Assembly (NCBI GenBank): GCA_050872785.1
Contig: JBNMHO010000002.1
Span: forward strand, 75,081-139,080
Reading direction: 5' to 3'
Origin: UBA7862 sp050872785
GTDB taxonomy: Bacteria; Bacillota; Clostridia; Christensenellales; UBA1242
DNA: 64,000 nucleotides
The notes beneath the pieces were generated by a model, which was not told the origin of the DNA, searched no databases, and was given only the letters and a program-made list of their open reading frames with translations. Position 1 is the first letter of the stretch; every line of letters begins with the position of its first letter. Made by a program: the position numbers and the translations under genes. Below, one piece after another: positions 46,196 to 54,038 of this stretch.

Positions 46196-46273
46196 ACTTT
46201 TCTCAATCTAACACACAAATTTTACCATAATTTGGAATATATACAAAATAAATTTGAGAAAAAAGTTAAAATA

Positions 46274-46299
46274 AAAAAGCCTTCCTAGGAAGACTTTTT
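46274..46299 (-). terminator. Terminator of tRNA-Ala
   Basis: CTTCCTAGGAAG forms a self-complementary core at 46281-46292, flanked by A-run and T-run. It lies 4 nt downstream of the encoded CCA on the minus strand. Confidence 0.8.
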
Positions 46300-46303
46300 A
46301 AAA

Positions 46304-46379
46304 TGGTGGAGATAAGCGGATTCGAACCGCTGACCTTTGCGATGCGAACGCAACGCTCTACCAACTGAGCCATACCCCC
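46304..46379 (-). tRNA. tRNA-Ala (anticodon CGC)
   Basis: On the minus strand the acceptor GGGGGTA pairs with TATCTCC, including G3-U70, the alanine identity pair. The D-stem is GCTC/GAGC. The anticodon stem TTGCG/CGCAA encloses TTCGCAT, anticodon CGC. The T-arm is AGCGG-TTCGAAT-CCGCT, with discriminator A and encoded CCA (46304-46306). Confidence 0.94.
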
Positions 46380-46393
46380 ATATTTCATGTTAT

Positions 46394-46422
46394 ATTATAT
46401 CAAACATTTGTCGCATTGTCCA
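46394..46422 (-). promoter_or_regulatory. Promoter of tRNA-Ala
   Basis: On the minus strand, TGGACA (46417-46422), a 17-nt spacer and TATAAT (46394-46399), 14 nt before the tRNA. The cloverleaf repeat begins 9 nt upstream of the -35. Confidence 0.85.
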
Positions 46423-46431
46423 CAGTTTTTT

Positions 46432-46512
46432 GGGGCGACAGAGAATTTTCCCTCGGAAAATTCGGCAAAATCTTCCGATTTTGCCGCAAAACTCCGTTTT
46501 GCCTGTCGCCCC
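46432..46512. repeat. Perfect three-armed cloverleaf hairpin element
   Basis: The outer stem GGGGCGACAG (46432-46441) pairs with CTGTCGCCCC (46503-46512). Inside it are three directly adjacent perfect hairpins: GAATTTTCC/GGAAAATTC (46443-46463), GGCAAAATC/GATTTTGCC (46464-46485) and GCAAAAC/GTTTTGC (46486-46502). Only one unpaired base (46442) lies at the junction. It is not a tRNA: there is no anticodon loop or T-loop. No gene is present here. Confidence 0.9.
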
Positions 46513-46546
46513 CCGCATAATATTTTTCGCAACCCCAACAAATTTC

Positions 46547-46575
46547 TTGACAAAACATCTTATATAAATTACAAT
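46547..46575 (+). promoter_or_regulatory. Promoter of InlB-repeat protein 2
   Basis: TTGACA (46547-46552), a 17-nt spacer, then TACAAT (46570-46575): near-consensus sigma-A. It is similar to the promoter of the paralog at 40894-40922. Confidence 0.85.
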
Positions 46576-46617
46576 TTTACAGAAACTATTATAAAACAAG
46601 AGATTATCTTGAGTGTG

Positions 46618-46667
46618 TGCCTGCCCTTGTAAGGGGAGGTGGCAACGAAGTCGACGGAAGGGTAGTC
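46618..46667. repeat. GC-rich intergenic repeat (CCCTTG-AAGGGGAGGTGGC type) in the 5' leader
   Basis: CCCTTgtAAGGG inside a CC...AGG frame (46620-46639), then GGTGGCAACGAAG and TCGACGGAAGGGTAGTC. From general experience this layout recurs as a repetitive extragenic element in gut Bacillota genomes. A related GC-rich hairpin stands at 58162-58195. Here it is transcribed as part of the leader of the InlB-repeat gene at 46719. Confidence 0.55.
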
Positions 46668-46718
46668 AAATAATAGCAACTACTCTATTATTTAGAGATT
46701 AAAAGGAAGAGTACAGAA

Positions 46719-47736
46719 ATGAGATTTTGGGACAAAATGAGAGTCGGCATGCTGTGTGTAAACTATACACTTGTCATGGCTCTTCTGTCCATTATCATCT
46801 TCGGTGCAACCCAACAAAGAACAATCGGAAACGTGTCTGTGACCTATTCTAGACCCTATTACACGGTCACTTTTGACCCGGCAGGGGGGGGGATCTCCCA
46901 GCCAAAAGAGCGTTAAATTAGGCGATTTATACGGCGATTTGCCCGTGCCAACACGCACGGGATATAACTTCGGCGGTTGGAAAAATGGTTCTCTAATCGT
47001 AACTGCGTCCACACAAAATACAACAGTCGGGAACCACACTTTAACTTCCCAGTGGACGCCTCAAACGTTCACAATAACATTCAACAAACAATCTGGTTCT
47101 GGCGGTTCGTCAACAGCAACGGCAACATATGGACAAGCACTTCCAACAATAACCATTCCCACTCGAAATGGCTATAAGTTTGAAGGCTATTTTTCGTCAA
47201 CTGGCGGCTCTGGCACAAAATATTATAATGCAGACGGAACATCTGCAACAACTTGGTCACAAACATTGTCCATAACTCTCTACGCCTACTGGTCAATCCC
47301 ACCAACTACCTTAACTATAAGTGGGAATGGAGTAAACACCTATTCTTGGGGTGGGTCTGCTTATTGGACTCTTAAATATAACTCATACGGATCGGGGACA
47401 TGGTATTGGGGAAATAACTATGGAGCTATCACACTAACGGCTGGGGGCGGCGGTGGAAGATGGGTTTATTCTATAATATCACTTGACTTGTATAAAGAGG
47501 ATCTCACCACTGGTGAAGTATATGAACGCAAAGATAGGGATAACTCGGATTTTAAGCCAACTATTTCAAGCACAGAGCAAACTGGAGCAATTACTATTTC
47601 AATACCAGCGTTTTACATACACGGTATTTATGACAATGACGATAGAAAGGAGTCAACGTGGACATATGTTTTTCAAGCAAAAAGTGTGATAAATGGTTCT
47701 AGTATCACAGCGGACTTTGATTTGTATCCACAATAA
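46719..47736 (+). pseudogene. Small InlB-repeat surface protein 2, frameshifted at a G9 tract (phase-off or pseudogene)
   Basis: ATG 46719 follows AAGGAAGAG by about 8 nt and opens a frame like the paralog at 40955: RFWDKMRVGMLCVNYTLVMALL anchor, then YTVTFDPAGGG. The frame then runs into TAA at 46914-46916. A run of nine G at 46884-46892 is followed, in the +1 frame, by the missing continuation SPSQKSVKLGDLYG, GYNFGGWKNGS, LTSQW, a second InlB-type unit (GYKFEGYF...LYAYW) and the C-terminal module (TAGGGGGRWVYSI, TWTYVFQAKSVINGS) up to 47736. Removing one G (G8) restores a single frame of about 338 residues. The rest is intact, which favours a reversible slippage switch or a sequencing error over long-term decay. 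It has its own near-consensus promoter and a terminator directly after the stop. Confidence 0.85.
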
Positions 47737-47764
47737 AAAAGCAAGACTCATTATCTTGCTTTTT
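47735..47764. terminator. Bidirectional rho-independent terminator
   Basis: AAAAGCAAG (47737-47745) pairs with CTTGCTTTT (47755-47763). It begins within the stop codon of the InlB-repeat gene and lies 6 nt downstream of the convergent PII operon. Confidence 0.85.
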
Positions 47765-47769
47765 CTCTT

Positions 47770-48180
47770 TTATTTTCCTTCTTCTTTTTTGCTTTCGCTT
47801 TTTGTTTCAGCGGACTTTTCCGTTTTTGCTTTTTCTTTTTTAAGTTTTTCAATTTCCGATGGCTTCATCATTTTTTTGGAGCCAAGAATTCTGTTGACGG
47901 GAAGGGAAAAGCAAAGCCCAGCGCCGGGGGTGTTAAGTTTTGCTTTTTCGCAGATAAGTTTCATAATGGCGGGTTTTTGATATGTTTCTGCAAGGGTAAA
48001 GACAATTTCCTTTTCTGGTTGAATTTGCACGCCAAGCACAGACTCGCTGTCGTGTATGCCAGTGCCACGTCCATATATAATTGTGCCGCCTCTTGCTCCA
48101 CCTTCTCTTGAGGCTTCAACAACTTTGTCTGCTTGTCCTTTTTGAACTATTGTCACAATCATTTCAAATTCTTTTAACAT
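47770..48180 (-). CDS. PII-like regulatory protein A
   Basis: A 136-residue PII-like protein (P-II family nitrogen regulator fold). Visible are the first strand EMIVTIVQKGQADKVVEASREGGARGGTII, the T-loop region YGRGTGIHDSESVLG and the second half EKEIVFTLAETYQKPAIMKLICEK with GAGLCFSLPVNRILG. A Lys/Glu/Ser-rich tail of about 35 residues is added at the C-terminus, which canonical PII lacks. AAGGAAG precedes the ATG at 48180. It is the last gene of a three-gene minus-strand operon with a second PII-like gene and a DUF1538 membrane protein. PII proteins bind nucleotides and control transporters by plugging them, so control of the DUF1538 protein is the likely job (inference). Confidence 0.85.
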   Translation of the reverse strand: MLKEFEMIVTIVQKGQADKVVEASREGGARGGTIIYGRGTGIHDSESVLGVQIQPEKEIVFTLAETYQKPAIMKLICEKAKLNTPGAGLCFSLPVNRILGSKKMMKPSEIEKLKKEKAKTEKSAETKSESKKEEGK

Positions 48181-48206
48181 AATTTTTTCTTCCTTTTTAT
48201 ATAATT

Positions 48207-48643
48207 TATATTTTCTACTTTTCGCTTATAATCGTTGTTTTGTAAATTATTTTTTAGAGTGCAAATCCAAGAAATTCAAGCGTTGAATATGTTGCACTTT
48301 TAATAGGCAGTGTTAACGCTAGCCCAGTGTTCTTTTCTTCAAATTTTAACTTTTCAGATAGGGTAGAAAGTATTATTTCTTCGTCTTTCATTTTGATAAT
48401 TGCAAAAAGCACTTCTTTTTCCTTTCCTTCTGTGCCAAAGTATTCTGCCATTGATGAGTCTGCAGTGCCTTTGCCAAAGGAAACTATTTGTGCGTCAACT
48501 CTCATGCTTTGCAAAATTGCCGTAGCCTTTTCCACTTTTCCTCTTTCCACAATAACCATCAGAAATTCAATTATTGGGTCTTTTTTCTTTGTAATTGGCA
48601 TATTTTTTCTCCTTTATATATTTTCTATCTTTCGCTTATAATC
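48207..48643. repeat. Duplicated 27-bp intergenic segment before the two PII-like genes
   Basis: Positions 48207-48233 and 48617-48643 are identical except for two bases (on the plus strand TATATTTTCTA, then TTTCGCTTATAATC). Each copy lies just upstream of a PII-like start. This suggests the two genes arose by tandem duplication including their upstream region, or that the segment is a conserved control site. Confidence 0.65.
48254..48601 (-). CDS. PII-like regulatory protein B
   Basis: A 115-residue PII-like protein, a diverged paralog of the gene at 47770. IIEFLMVIVERGKVEKATAILQS gives strand 1 and helix 1. VDAQIVSFGKGTADSSMAEYFG occupies the T-loop position, EKEVLFAIIKMKDEEIILSTLSEKL gives helix 2, and TGLALTLPIKSATYSTLEFLG ends the fold. 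The T-loop lacks the GGxxxxGRG pattern of copy A, so the two may respond to different ligands. AAGGAGA lies 6 nt before the ATG. It sits between the DUF1538 gene and copy A in one operon. Confidence 0.85.
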   Translation of the reverse strand: MPITKKKDPIIEFLMVIVERGKVEKATAILQSMRVDAQIVSFGKGTADSSMAEYFGTEGKEKEVLFAIIKMKDEEIILSTLSEKLKFEEKNTGLALTLPIKSATYSTLEFLGFAL

Positions 48644-48652
48644 TATATTTTG

Positions 48653-50206
48653 TCATTTATTCCAATCAAATTCCACAACACTTGCTCTGCGTTTTTTGCT
48701 ATATTCTTTTTCATAATCAAATTCAATAATGGAATATTCTCTTTCCGCAAGGGAAGATTTGAGTTTTTGAGTTTTGACAAGTTTAATTTTATAAACAAGC
48801 CCAAGTATTTGCATTGCAAGAACGGGAAAAACTGCGATAAGTGCCACTGTTCCAAACCCACCAGAGTTGCCAGATAACCCCGAAACCATTGGAAGAATAA
48901 ACGAAACTGCCATTGTTCCAGTTGCCACCCCGCCCGAGTCAAAGGCGACTGCAGTGAAAAGTTTGGTGTTTACAAATGCCAAAATTATGCAAATGGAGTA
49001 AAGCGGAATGAGAACATAAAGCAAATTGACTGGATAAATTGCAAGAATAACTGCAAGTGCCACTGCAATAGCAACGCCTATTGAAATTACAATGACAATA
49101 ACTTTTTGACGAATTGTTTTGTTTGTTATGTCTTCAACTTGCTTTTTAAGAACGTGCAATGCAGGCTCTGCCACAATTACAAGCGCCCCCAAAACAAGCC
49201 CCAGTGGAATTGCAATAAGTTTGTTGTCAAGAGTTGCAAGATATGTTCCAATTTTTGTCCCAAGTGGCAAGAAACTGCATGCAACACCGGTCAGGAACAA
49301 CGTTACCCCAAGATGTGTTAGCACAAAGCCAAAAAGCGTTCTGACAACTTTTGTTTTTGGATATTTAAACGAGAAAACCTGAAATATGATAAACAGCACG
49401 ACTATTGGCAAAATTGCAATGGCAACTTCTTTTGCACTGGCTAAAAATTCACTTAAATACATTTGCCACATATTAAGGTTTTCTGCCACAGTCGTTGTTG
49501 ACGTTGTTGGAATGGTGTTTTTAAGGAAAAGACTTAAAAGCATAACAGAGAACATTGGACCAATGGAACTTAAGGCAATAAGACCAAAACTGTCGTCTTC
49601 GTCTTGCTTGCTTCTGACGACCGAGAACCCCATGCCAAAGGCGATTAGAAAGGGAACGGAAATTGGTCCCGTTGTTACACTGCCCGAGTCAAATGCAATA
49701 GCAACAAAGTTAGGTTCACAGAACATGGCAAGAATGAAAATTACAGCGTAGGAGATTGCTATGAGATATTTGAGTTTAAGTTTTAGAACAAGTCGCAAAA
49801 TTCCAATCAGCAAGAGCAGTCCCACTCCCGCTGATACAATGGCAATGAACAGCCAAACACTGTTTAAACTTGAATTTTCCACCACTTGCTTTGCAAGCAC
49901 CATAAGGTCTGGCTCTGCAAAGGTTATAAGGAAGCCAATTACAAACGAACTTAAAAGCATAAACCACATTTTGTTTTTGCGAGATAACGTGCTTCCAACG
50001 CCACTTCCAAGTGTCATCATCGACCCGTCAGCGCCCAAAGAAAAGAGCGCAATGCCAAGAATTAGCAAAACGGCACTTATGCCAAGCATAATTTTGTCTT
50101 GAGAAGTGGAAGGAATGAAAAAAAACAGAAGCAAAAAGATAGTCGCCGTAATTGGCAAAACGGACAACATTGCTTCCTTTATTTTATTCCACAAATCTTT
50201 CGCCAT
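48653..50206 (-). CDS. DUF1538 membrane protein (probable cation/proton antiporter)
   Basis: A 517-residue polytopic membrane protein with two homologous halves, each carrying the DUF1538 signature: VAIAFDSGSVTTGPISVPF in the first and TAVAFDSGGVATGTMAVSF in the second. Hydrophobic helices fill most of the chain, with a short charged C-terminus. DUF1538 proteins of the UmpAB type have been reported as Na+(K+)/H+ antiporters; the function here is by family. ATG 50206 is chosen because AGGAAA lies 6-8 nt upstream; an in-frame TTG at 50224 has no site. It is the first gene of the operon with two PII-like proteins, which are probably its regulators. The promoter is at 50230-50258. Confidence 0.88.
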   Translation of the reverse strand: MAKDLWNKIKEAMLSVLPITATIFLLLFFFIPSTSQDKIMLGISAVLLILGIALFSLGADGSMMTLGSGVGSTLSRKNKMWFMLLSSFVIGFLITFAEPDLMVLAKQVVENSSLNSVWLFIAIVSAGVGLLLLIGILRLVLKLKLKYLIAISYAVIFILAMFCEPNFVAIAFDSGSVTTGPISVPFLIAFGMGFSVVRSKQDEDDSFGLIALSSIGPMFSVMLLSLFLKNTIPTTSTTTVAENLNMWQMYLSEFLASAKEVAIAILPIVVLFIIFQVFSFKYPKTKVVRTLFGFVLTHLGVTLFLTGVACSFLPLGTKIGTYLATLDNKLIAIPLGLVLGALVIVAEPALHVLKKQVEDITNKTIRQKVIVIVISIGVAIAVALAVILAIYPVNLLYVLIPLYSICIILAFVNTKLFTAVAFDSGGVATGTMAVSFILPMVSGLSGNSGGFGTVALIAVFPVLAMQILGLVYKIKLVKTQKLKSSLAEREYSIIEFDYEKEYSKKRRASVVEFDWNK

Positions 50207-50229
50207 AAGTTTTCCTACTTTCAAGGCTT

Positions 50230-50258
50230 ATGTTACATTCCTTTTGTTTTTGTGTCAA
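50230..50258 (-). promoter_or_regulatory. Promoter of the DUF1538-PII operon
   Basis: On the minus strand, TTGACA (50253-50258), a 17-nt spacer and TAACAT (50230-50235). Its -35 lies only 7 nt from the -35 of the divergent leuS promoter, so the two promoters stand back to back. Confidence 0.65.
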
Positions 50259-50265
50259 CTTATTC

Positions 50266-50294
50266 TTGACAAAAAGTTAAAATAATAATAAAAT
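50266..50294 (+). promoter_or_regulatory. Promoter of leuS
   Basis: TTGACA (50266-50271), a 17-nt spacer, then TAAAAT (50289-50294). This leaves a leader of about 70 nt without an obvious T-box core. Confidence 0.75.
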
Positions 50295-50370
50295 TCTTTA
50301 GTATTTTATATAAAAAAGCAACATTTAGGCGAAAATTTGCCTTTTGAAACTTAAAAAAGAAGGATAGAAA

Positions 50371-52770
50371 ATGGATAACGAAAAAATTGAAAAAAAATGG
50401 CAAGAAATTTGGGAGAAGGAAAAAGCGTTTGAAGGAATAGACTTTGACAAAAAGCCAAAATTTTATGGGCTGGTGGAATTTCCATATCCATCAGGCGTTG
50501 GAATTCACATCGGACACGTGAAGGCTTATTCTTCAATGGAAGTTTTATCTCGCATGAAAAGGCTTCAAGGCTACAATGTCATGTTCCCAATCGGCTGGGA
50601 CGCTTTTGGGCTTCCAACAGAAAATTATGCCATAAAGCATAACATCGCCCCACGAATTGCCACAGATGAAAATATAAAAAACATAAAGAAACAACTTAAA
50701 GCAGTGGGCTTTTCGTTTGACTGGTCAAGGGAAATTGACACAACTGATGAAAACTATTTTAAGTGGACACAATGGATTTTCTGCAAACTTTATGAAAAAG
50801 GACTTGTGTATAAGAGCAAAGCCTTTGTAAACTATTGCCCAAGTTGTGACGTTATTTTGTCAAATGAGGAAAGCCAAGGCGGAGTTTGTGACAGATGTTC
50901 AAGCCAAGTGGTGCAAAAGGAAAAGGAAGTTTGGTTCTTAAAAATTAGGGAATATGCCGATAGGCTTCTATCAGGACTTGACAAACTAGACTTCCCAGAC
51001 AGAGTAAAAGAAGGACAAAGACATTGGATAGGCAAGTCAACTGGTGCGGAAGTGAATTTTGACTTGAAAGTAAATGATACAATTTGCGACAAACTCAAAA
51101 TTTATACAACTCGTTGCGACACATTGTTTGGTGTAACATTTATGGTCGTTGCTCCAGAACACCCAATGCTTGAAAAATATAAAGAAAATATTTCAAACTG
51201 GGACGAAATTGTAAAATATGGCGAAGAAGCCAAAAAGAAAACTGAATTTGACAGAGTTCAACTAAATAAAGACAAAACTGGTGTCAAAATTGAAGGCATT
51301 GTTGCAGTAAACCCAATCAGCCACGAAGAAGTTCCAATTTTTGTGGCAGATTATGTTATGATGGGCTATGGCACAGGTGCAATTATGGCAGTGCCAGCAC
51401 ACGACACAAGAGATTATGAATTTGCAAAGAAATTTGGTTGTGACATAAAACCAGTTATCGCTGGTGGCGACATTGAAAAAGAAGCCTACACAGACATCTC
51501 TGACGGCATTATGATAAATTCTTCTTTCCTAAATGGCAAAAGTGTGAAAGACGCACAAAAAGCCATGATAAATTATCTTACAGAAAACAAAATTGGCAAC
51601 GCAAAGACTAATTTCCAAATGAAAGACTGGGCATTTAATCGTCAAAGATATTGGGGCGAACCATTTCCAATTATATACTGCGACCACTGCGGAACAGTGC
51701 TTGTGCCAGAAAAAGATTTGCCAGTTACACTTCCTCATATGGACAAATTCAAACCTTCCAAAAATGGCGAATCACCACTTGCAGAAGTTGAAGATTGGGT
51801 AAATTGCACTTGTCCAAAATGTGGTGGAAAAGCAAAAAGAGAAACGGACACCATGCCACAATGGGCAGGTTCAAGTTGGTATTTCTTAAGATATATGGAC
51901 CCACATAATGTGTCTTGCCTTGCAGACAGAAAGAAAATGGAATATTGGGGACCTATTGACGTGTATAACGGCGGAATGGAACACGTAACACGCCACCTTA
52001 TCTATTCAAGATTTTGGAATATGTTTTTGTATGACATTGGTGTTGTTCCTTTTGAAGAACCATACAAAAAGCGAACAACCATAGGTCTTGTTTTGGGCGA
52101 AGACGGCAACAAAATGAGCAAAAGTCTTGGCAATGTTGTTGACCCAATGGACATAATCAAAAAATATGGCGCAGATGTTTTAAGACTTTACATCCTATTT
52201 ATGTCTGACTACGAATGTTCCGCCCCTTGGTCAAATGCTAATATCAGCGGCTGCAAGAGATTTTTGGACAAAGTGGAACGAATGAATGATATTGTAGATA
52301 ATTTTGACGGAATTCACGAAGAACATATAACAAAACTCAATTCCGCCATAGAAAAGGTTACATCAGATATTGAAAACTTTAAGTTCAATACAGCAATTTC
52401 TTGCCTTATGAGTCTTGCAAACGACTTTATCGCAGATGGATATTTGTCAAAGAAAGAATATAGAATATATTTGCAACTTCTGTATCCATTTGCACCACAT
52501 TCCACAGAAGAACTTAACGAAAGAATAGGCTTTGCAGAACACTTGTGCAAATCTTCTTGGCCAAAAACAATGGAAGATAATTCTGTCAAAATGGTCAAAA
52601 TTGCAGTGCAAGCAAATGGCAAACTAAAAACAGTTCTCACCGTTCAAGAAAATGCAACAAGAGAAGAAGTTTTGAAACTTGTGGAAGAAGACGAAAAAAC
52701 TTCCGCTATGCTCAAAATTGCAAAAAAAGTTATCTTCGTGCCAAACAAAATTGTAAACTTGGTCGTGTAA
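50371..52770 (+). CDS. leuS: Leucyl-tRNA synthetase
   Basis: A 799-residue class I aminoacyl-tRNA synthetase that charges tRNA-Leu in the cytosol. Visible are FPYPSGVGIHIGHV with the HIGH motif (residues 46-49), the QRYWGEPFPIIYC catalytic core stretch, and GNKMSKSLGN with KMSKS at 581-585. The editing (CP1) domain has a TRCDTLFGVTFMVVAPEHP threonine-rich start and GTGAIMAVPAHDTRDYEFA. Zinc-type pairs CPSC/CDRC and CDHC/CPKC are present. Length is normal for bacteria. AAGGA lies about 8 nt upstream of the ATG. The following gene begins one base after the stop, so both are cotranscribed. Confidence 0.98.
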   Translation: MDNEKIEKKWQEIWEKEKAFEGIDFDKKPKFYGLVEFPYPSGVGIHIGHVKAYSSMEVLSRMKRLQGYNVMFPIGWDAFGLPTENYAIKHNIAPRIATDENIKNIKKQLKAVGFSFDWSREIDTTDENYFKWTQWIFCKLYEKGLVYKSKAFVNYCPSCDVILSNEESQGGVCDRCSSQVVQKEKEVWFLKIREYADRLLSGLDKLDFPDRVKEGQRHWIGKSTGAEVNFDLKVNDTICDKLKIYTTRCDTLFGVTFMVVAPEHPMLEKYKENISNWDEIVKYGEEAKKKTEFDRVQLNKDKTGVKIEGIVAVNPISHEEVPIFVADYVMMGYGTGAIMAVPAHDTRDYEFAKKFGCDIKPVIAGGDIEKEAYTDISDGIMINSSFLNGKSVKDAQKAMINYLTENKIGNAKTNFQMKDWAFNRQRYWGEPFPIIYCDHCGTVLVPEKDLPVTLPHMDKFKPSKNGESPLAEVEDWVNCTCPKCGGKAKRETDTMPQWAGSSWYFLRYMDPHNVSCLADRKKMEYWGPIDVYNGGMEHVTRHLIYSRFWNMFLYDIGVVPFEEPYKKRTTIGLVLGEDGNKMSKSLGNVVDPMDIIKKYGADVLRLYILFMSDYECSAPWSNANISGCKRFLDKVERMNDIVDNFDGIHEEHITKLNSAIEKVTSDIENFKFNTAISCLMSLANDFIADGYLSKKEYRIYLQLLYPFAPHSTEELNERIGFAEHLCKSSWPKTMEDNSVKMVKIAVQANGKLKTVLTVQENATREEVLKLVEEDEKTSAMLKIAKKVIFVPNKIVNLVV

Positions 52771-52771
52771 A

Positions 52772-53992
52772 ATGAAGTATGAAGTTTTATCCCCAGCGGG
52801 GAACATGGAAAAATTAAAAACAGCGGTCTTGTATGGAGCCAATGCTGTGTATTTTGCTGGCAAAAGTTTTGGACTTAGAGCCTTTGCTGGCAACTTTTCT
52901 AGGGAAGAAATTTTGGAAGCAGTAAAATTCTGCCACGAGAAAAATGTAAAAGCGTATGTAACTGTAAATATTGTTGCCCATAATAAAGATTTTGACGAAC
53001 TTCCAGAATATCTTGTCTTTTTGCAAAATGCAGGTGTTGACGCAGTTATTGTGTCGGACATTGGCATTGCAAAGCTTGTAAGAGAAGTCGCTCCAAAACT
53101 TGACCTTCACATAAGCACACAAGCCAATGTAACAAACAAGTTTTCTGCCAAAGTTTATGCAGATATGGGGGCAAGCAGAATTGTCCTGGCAAGAGAACTT
53201 ACTCTCACTGAAATAAAAGAAATAAAAGATTATCTTCCAGAAAATGTAGAACTGGAAGCCTTTGTGCATGGGGCAATGTGCATAAGTTATTCGGGCAGAT
53301 GTCTTCTCAGCAACTATCTATCTGGCAGAGCAAGCAACAGTGGAGAATGTATCCAAGCATGCAGGTGGAATTTTGAAATAAGAGAAAGAACTCGTGGCGG
53401 GGAGTTTATGCCCATTGAAGAAGATGAACGAGGCACATATATCCTAAACAGCAAAGACCTAAATATGATTGAACACTTAGATGACTTAGCAAACGCTGGT
53501 GTCACAAGTTTTAAAATAGAAGGCAGAATGAAATCGCAATATTATGTTGCAACAGTCACAAATGCCTATAGACGTGCAGTAGATATCTTGGAAAAGGGCG
53601 GGAAATATCATTGCCCAGAAGCCCTACTTGACGAGCTTGAAAAAACAAGCCACAGAAAATATACAACGGGCTTTAACTACAAAGACAAACGAAAAGAAGA
53701 AAGCGAATATATCTTGTCCAGCCAACCAGTGCAAACAGACGAATTTGTGGCAATAGTCACCAAATCATCAGTTGACGGGGTGGCGGAAATTGAAATGCGA
53801 AACAGATTTTGCACAACAGACGAACTGAATATCTTGTCCTTCGGCAACAACTTTGACAAAAAACTTGAAATCTTAAAACTTACAGACGAAAGGGGAAATG
53901 AATTATCAGACGCCAAACTTGTCCAACAAAAACTCCTTATCACCACCCCCTTCCCACTTTCCGAAGGCGAAATAATCCGCAGAAGAAAATAG
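52772..53992 (+). CDS. Peptidase U32 family tRNA hydroxylation protein (TrhP-like)
   Basis: A 406-residue protein of the U32 family. KYEVLSPAGNMEKLKTAVLYGANAVYFAGK is the typical start. The U32 signature is LEAFVHGAMCISYSGRCLLSNY, and further cysteines in GECIQACRW belong to the Fe-S site of the family. TSFKIEGRMKSQYYVATV and the C-terminal beta-barrel are also typical. Family members TrhP/YegQ (YrrN/YrrO in Bacillus) hydroxylate U34 of tRNA using prephenate; despite the name they are not proven peptidases. The start lies 1 nt after the leuS stop and has only a weak ribosome binding site, so translation is probably coupled to leuS. A strong terminator follows. Confidence 0.9.
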   Translation: MKYEVLSPAGNMEKLKTAVLYGANAVYFAGKSFGLRAFAGNFSREEILEAVKFCHEKNVKAYVTVNIVAHNKDFDELPEYLVFLQNAGVDAVIVSDIGIAKLVREVAPKLDLHISTQANVTNKFSAKVYADMGASRIVLARELTLTEIKEIKDYLPENVELEAFVHGAMCISYSGRCLLSNYLSGRASNSGECIQACRWNFEIRERTRGGEFMPIEEDERGTYILNSKDLNMIEHLDDLANAGVTSFKIEGRMKSQYYVATVTNAYRRAVDILEKGGKYHCPEALLDELEKTSHRKYTTGFNYKDKRKEESEYILSSQPVQTDEFVAIVTKSSVDGVAEIEMRNRFCTTDELNILSFGNNFDKKLEILKLTDERGNELSDAKLVQQKLLITTPFPLSEGEIIRRRK

Positions 53993-53997
53993 GATAT

Positions 53998-54027
53998 AAA
54001 AAAAGAAGCGAATTGTTCGCTTCTTTT
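53998..54027. terminator. Bidirectional rho-independent terminator
   Basis: GAAGCGAA (54005-54012) pairs perfectly with TTCGCTTC (54016-54023), flanked by A7 and T5. It serves leuS-U32 (+) and the convergent membrane gene at 54039 (-). Confidence 0.9.
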
Positions 54028-54038
54028 TGCTTTTGATT

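Noticed and set aside
46432..46512. tRNA or tRNA-like RNA gene at the cloverleaf
   Set aside because: Loops are only 3-4 nt, there is no TTCGA T-loop, anticodon loop or CCA end; only the overall branching resembles a tRNA.
46873..47736. Independent gene starting at 46873
   Set aside because: Its first residues come from an out-of-frame start with no ribosome binding site; homology to the paralog shows it is the continuation of the gene starting at 46719.
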